Below, piece after piece: positions 5,977 through 7,520 of a stretch of DNA of 7,520 nt. Source of the stretch: Gammaproteobacteria bacterium (GTDB taxonomy: Bacteria; Pseudomonadota; Gammaproteobacteria; UBA6429; Thiohalophilaceae). Each line of letters opens with the position of its first letter. The first letter of the stretch is position 1. The position numbers and the translations under genes are program-made. The stretch is from positions 1 through 7,520 of the forward strand of contig JAOUOK010000069.1 in NCBI GenBank assembly GCA_029880425.1. Direction: 5' to 3'. The notes under the pieces are model-generated. The model saw only the letters and a program-made list of their open reading frames with translations, was not told the DNA's origin and did no database searches.

Positions 5977-6018
5977 CAGGAATATATGCAAAGAAGATTG
6001 AAACATTAAATTTTATAC

Positions 6019-6023
6019 GGAGG
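6019..6023 (+). promoter_or_regulatory. Ribosome binding site of nrdJ (GGAGG)
   Basis: GGAGG lies 12 nt before ATG 6036, a slightly long spacing. An in-frame GTG at 6027 is only 3 nt away, too close, and the in-frame upstream ATG at 5967 has no Shine-Dalgarno. ATG 6036 is therefore preferred. Confidence 0.65.
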
Positions 6024-6035
6024 ATCGTGCTAATC

Positions 6036-7520
6036 ATGAGCGCGCAGCTAAAAGCATTGAAAGCCAAAACACAAGACATTCCCTTCCAGGACGCATCCGT
6101 TGATATCTGGGATAAAAAATACCGCCTGAAAACAAAGGACGGTGAAAACGTTGATCACAACATGGATGATACTTACCAACGTGTTGCTCAAGCTTTAGCT
6201 GAGGTTGAAGAAGAAGGTAAACGTATCGAGTGGCATGACAAGTTCCTCTGGGCCTTACGTCATGGTGCCATTCCTGCTGGCCGTATTATTTCAAATGCCG
6301 GTGCCCAGGAACACAAACCTGCAACATCAACCATTAACTGTACCGTGTCAGGCACCGTGATGGATTCAATGGATGATATTTTAGGTAAGGTGCATGAAGC
6401 CGGTTTAACCCTGAAAGCAGGCTGCGGTATCGGTTACGAATACTCAACCCTGCGTCCAAAAGGCGCTTACGTCTCAGGTGCCGGTGCTTATACCTCGGGT
6501 CCACTTTCGTTCATGGATATCTTCGACAAGATGTGTTTCACCGTCTCTTCAGCCGGTGGTCGTCGTGGTGCACAAATGGCGACATTTGATGTTGGTCATC
6601 CTGATGTCATGGATTTCATCCGTGCCAAGCGTGAAGACGGTCGCTTACGCCAGTTCAACCTGTCATTACTCATTACCGATGAATTCATGAAAGCCGTTGA
6701 AACCAACTCTTTCTGGAAACTGGCTTTCCCGGTAACAGACAAAGAAGCCGAAGAAGATGGCCTTGATTTAAAAGATCCTGAACAGGTGATCTGGCGTGAA
6801 TGGCCCGTGACCAAGGGCTACATCACCAATAAAGAAGGCCTGGTCGCCTGTAAAGTCTATAAAACGATTAAAGCCGAACACCTGTGGGACATGATCATGT
6901 CGTCCACTTATGACTTTGCCGAGCCGGGTTTTATCCTGATCGACAAGGTCAACGAAATGAACAACAACTGGTTCTGTGAAGATGTACGCGCCACTAACCC
7001 GTGTGGTGAGCAACCTTTACCGCCTTACGGTTCGTGCCTGTTAGGTTCGATTAACTTAACCCGGTTCGTTAACGATCCGTTTACCGATAAAGCCAAGTTT
7101 GACTGGGATGGGTTTGAAAAAGTCGTCGCCATCTTTACCCGTATGCTCGATAACGTGGTTGAAATCAACGGCCTGCCATTAGAAGGTCAACGCAAAGAAA
7201 TCATGAACAAGCGTCGTCACGGTATGGGTTTCCTCGGTTTAGGTTCAACCCTCACCATGCTGCGTGAAAAATACGGCAGCGCGGCAGCGGTTGAGTTTAC
7301 CGAGAAGGTCAGTAAAACACTCGCCATCACCGGTTGGGAAACAGCGCTCGAACTTGCCGAAGAAAAAGGTTCTGCACCTATCATGGAACAAACCTTTAAA
7401 GTGACAGGCAAAATGTTACGTCAGCGTCCAGAAATGAAACGTGACGGTTATAAAGTCGGTGACAAGGTGAAAGGTAAAGTACTGCACGCCAGGTACAGCC
7501 GCTACATGCAAAAAGTCGCA
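6036..7520 (+). CDS. nrdJ: Adenosylcobalamin-dependent (class II) ribonucleotide reductase, N-terminal 495 residues
   Basis: This cytoplasmic enzyme reduces ribonucleotides to deoxyribonucleotides using a radical generated from coenzyme B12, with or without oxygen. The reading frame is open from ATG 6036 to the window edge, so the 3' part is missing. Visible catalytic residues: C102 in STINCTVSG (first redox cysteine), the NPCGE motif with N321, C323 (thiyl radical site) and E325, and C334 in YGSCLLGSINL (second redox cysteine), with the usual 11-residue step from C323. Other typical blocks are GCGIGYEYSTLRP (129-141) and SSAGGRRGAQMATFDVGHPD (171-190). The N-terminus is short with no ATP-cone, so overall activity control by dATP through such a domain is not expected. 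The C-terminal swinging-arm cysteines lie outside the window. NrdR and DnaA sites upstream suggest control by nucleotide level and replication. Confidence 0.97.
   Translation, partial: MSAQLKALKAKTQDIPFQDASVDIWDKKYRLKTKDGENVDHNMDDTYQRVAQALAEVEEEGKRIEWHDKFLWALRHGAIPAGRIISNAGAQEHKPATSTINCTVSGTVMDSMDDILGKVHEAGLTLKAGCGIGYEYSTLRPKGAYVSGAGAYTSGPLSFMDIFDKMCFTVSSAGGRRGAQMATFDVGHPDVMDFIRAKREDGRLRQFNLSLLITDEFMKAVETNSFWKLAFPVTDKEAEEDGLDLKDPEQVIWREWPVTKGYITNKEGLVACKVYKTIKAEHLWDMIMSSTYDFAEPGFILIDKVNEMNNNWFCEDVRATNPCGEQPLPPYGSCLLGSINLTRFVNDPFTDKAKFDWDGFEKVVAIFTRMLDNVVEINGLPLEGQRKEIMNKRRHGMGFLGLGSTLTMLREKYGSAAAVEFTEKVSKTLAITGWETALELAEEKGSAPIMEQTFKVTGKMLRQRPEMKRDGYKVGDKVKGKVLHARYSRYMQKVA

Larger units (their letters stand above)
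5391..6035. other. Divergent AT-rich intergenic control region
   Basis: There is no credible gene in these 645 bases between the minus-strand transporter operon and plus-strand nrdJ. The only ORFs are very short and lack ribosome binding sites. The region is visibly richer in A and T than the genes, with T and A runs around 5610-5630 and 5826-5862. It holds the operon promoter, dyads, two NrdR-type boxes, a DnaA box, a repeated 13-mer, a perfect palindrome and two hairpins, each listed separately. A second weak -10-like TATACT occurs at 5641-5646 just downstream of NrdR box 1, with no good -35. I see no cobalamin riboswitch and no RNA gene. Confidence 0.8.

Noticed and set aside
5700..6035. 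Cobalamin riboswitch upstream of the B12-dependent reductase
   Set aside because: I could not find the conserved B12-box or GCCACTG-type core in the leader. NrdR-type boxes give a better explanation of control.
6478..7411. Short ORFs within nrdJ in other frames
   Set aside because: They overlap a clearly conserved nrdJ reading frame and show no recognisable domain.

Overview
The window looks like chromosomal DNA of a gammaproteobacterium-like organism. The basis is a proteobacterial-type B12-dependent ribonucleotide reductase, a Lol/MacB-style envelope ABC system with a periplasmic carrier and an outer-membrane beta-barrel (so a Gram-negative envelope), NrdR-type operators and E. coli-like sigma70 and Shine-Dalgarno signals. 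The genus cannot be fixed from the sequence. No mobile element, CRISPR array, tRNA or rRNA was seen.

Positions 1-5390 (minus strand) hold a tightly packed five-gene operon. In transcription order it encodes a secreted LolA-like protein (5390-4569), two FtsX-fold permeases (4553-3225 and 3225-1942), an ABC ATPase (1877-1158) and an outer-membrane beta-barrel protein that runs off the left edge (1174-<1). Gene junctions are 15 nt, a 1-nt stop/start overlap, 64 nt and a 17-nt overlap. The parts list reads as a complete route across the envelope: a LolCDE-like heterodimeric engine in the inner membrane, a LolA-fold carrier in the periplasm and a dedicated barrel in the outer membrane. The likely role is moving a lipid or lipoprotein to or from the outer membrane. 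The cargo is unknown, and this is the most interesting system in the window.

Positions 5391-6035 are a 645-bp AT-rich divergent intergenic region dense in signals: a good sigma70 promoter for the minus-strand operon, two NrdR-box-like palindromes, a perfect DnaA box inside a candidate nrdJ promoter, a 13-nt exact direct repeat, a 13-bp perfect palindrome, and two hairpins in the presumed long nrdJ leader. No cobalamin riboswitch was recognised.

Positions 6036-7520 (plus strand) hold the first 495 codons of nrdJ, the adenosylcobalamin-dependent class II ribonucleotide reductase. All three expected catalytic and redox cysteines are present, and the gene continues beyond the right edge. NrdR and DnaA sites upstream would tie dNTP supply to nucleotide status and replication. 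The two divergent units look functionally unrelated and share only the control region.
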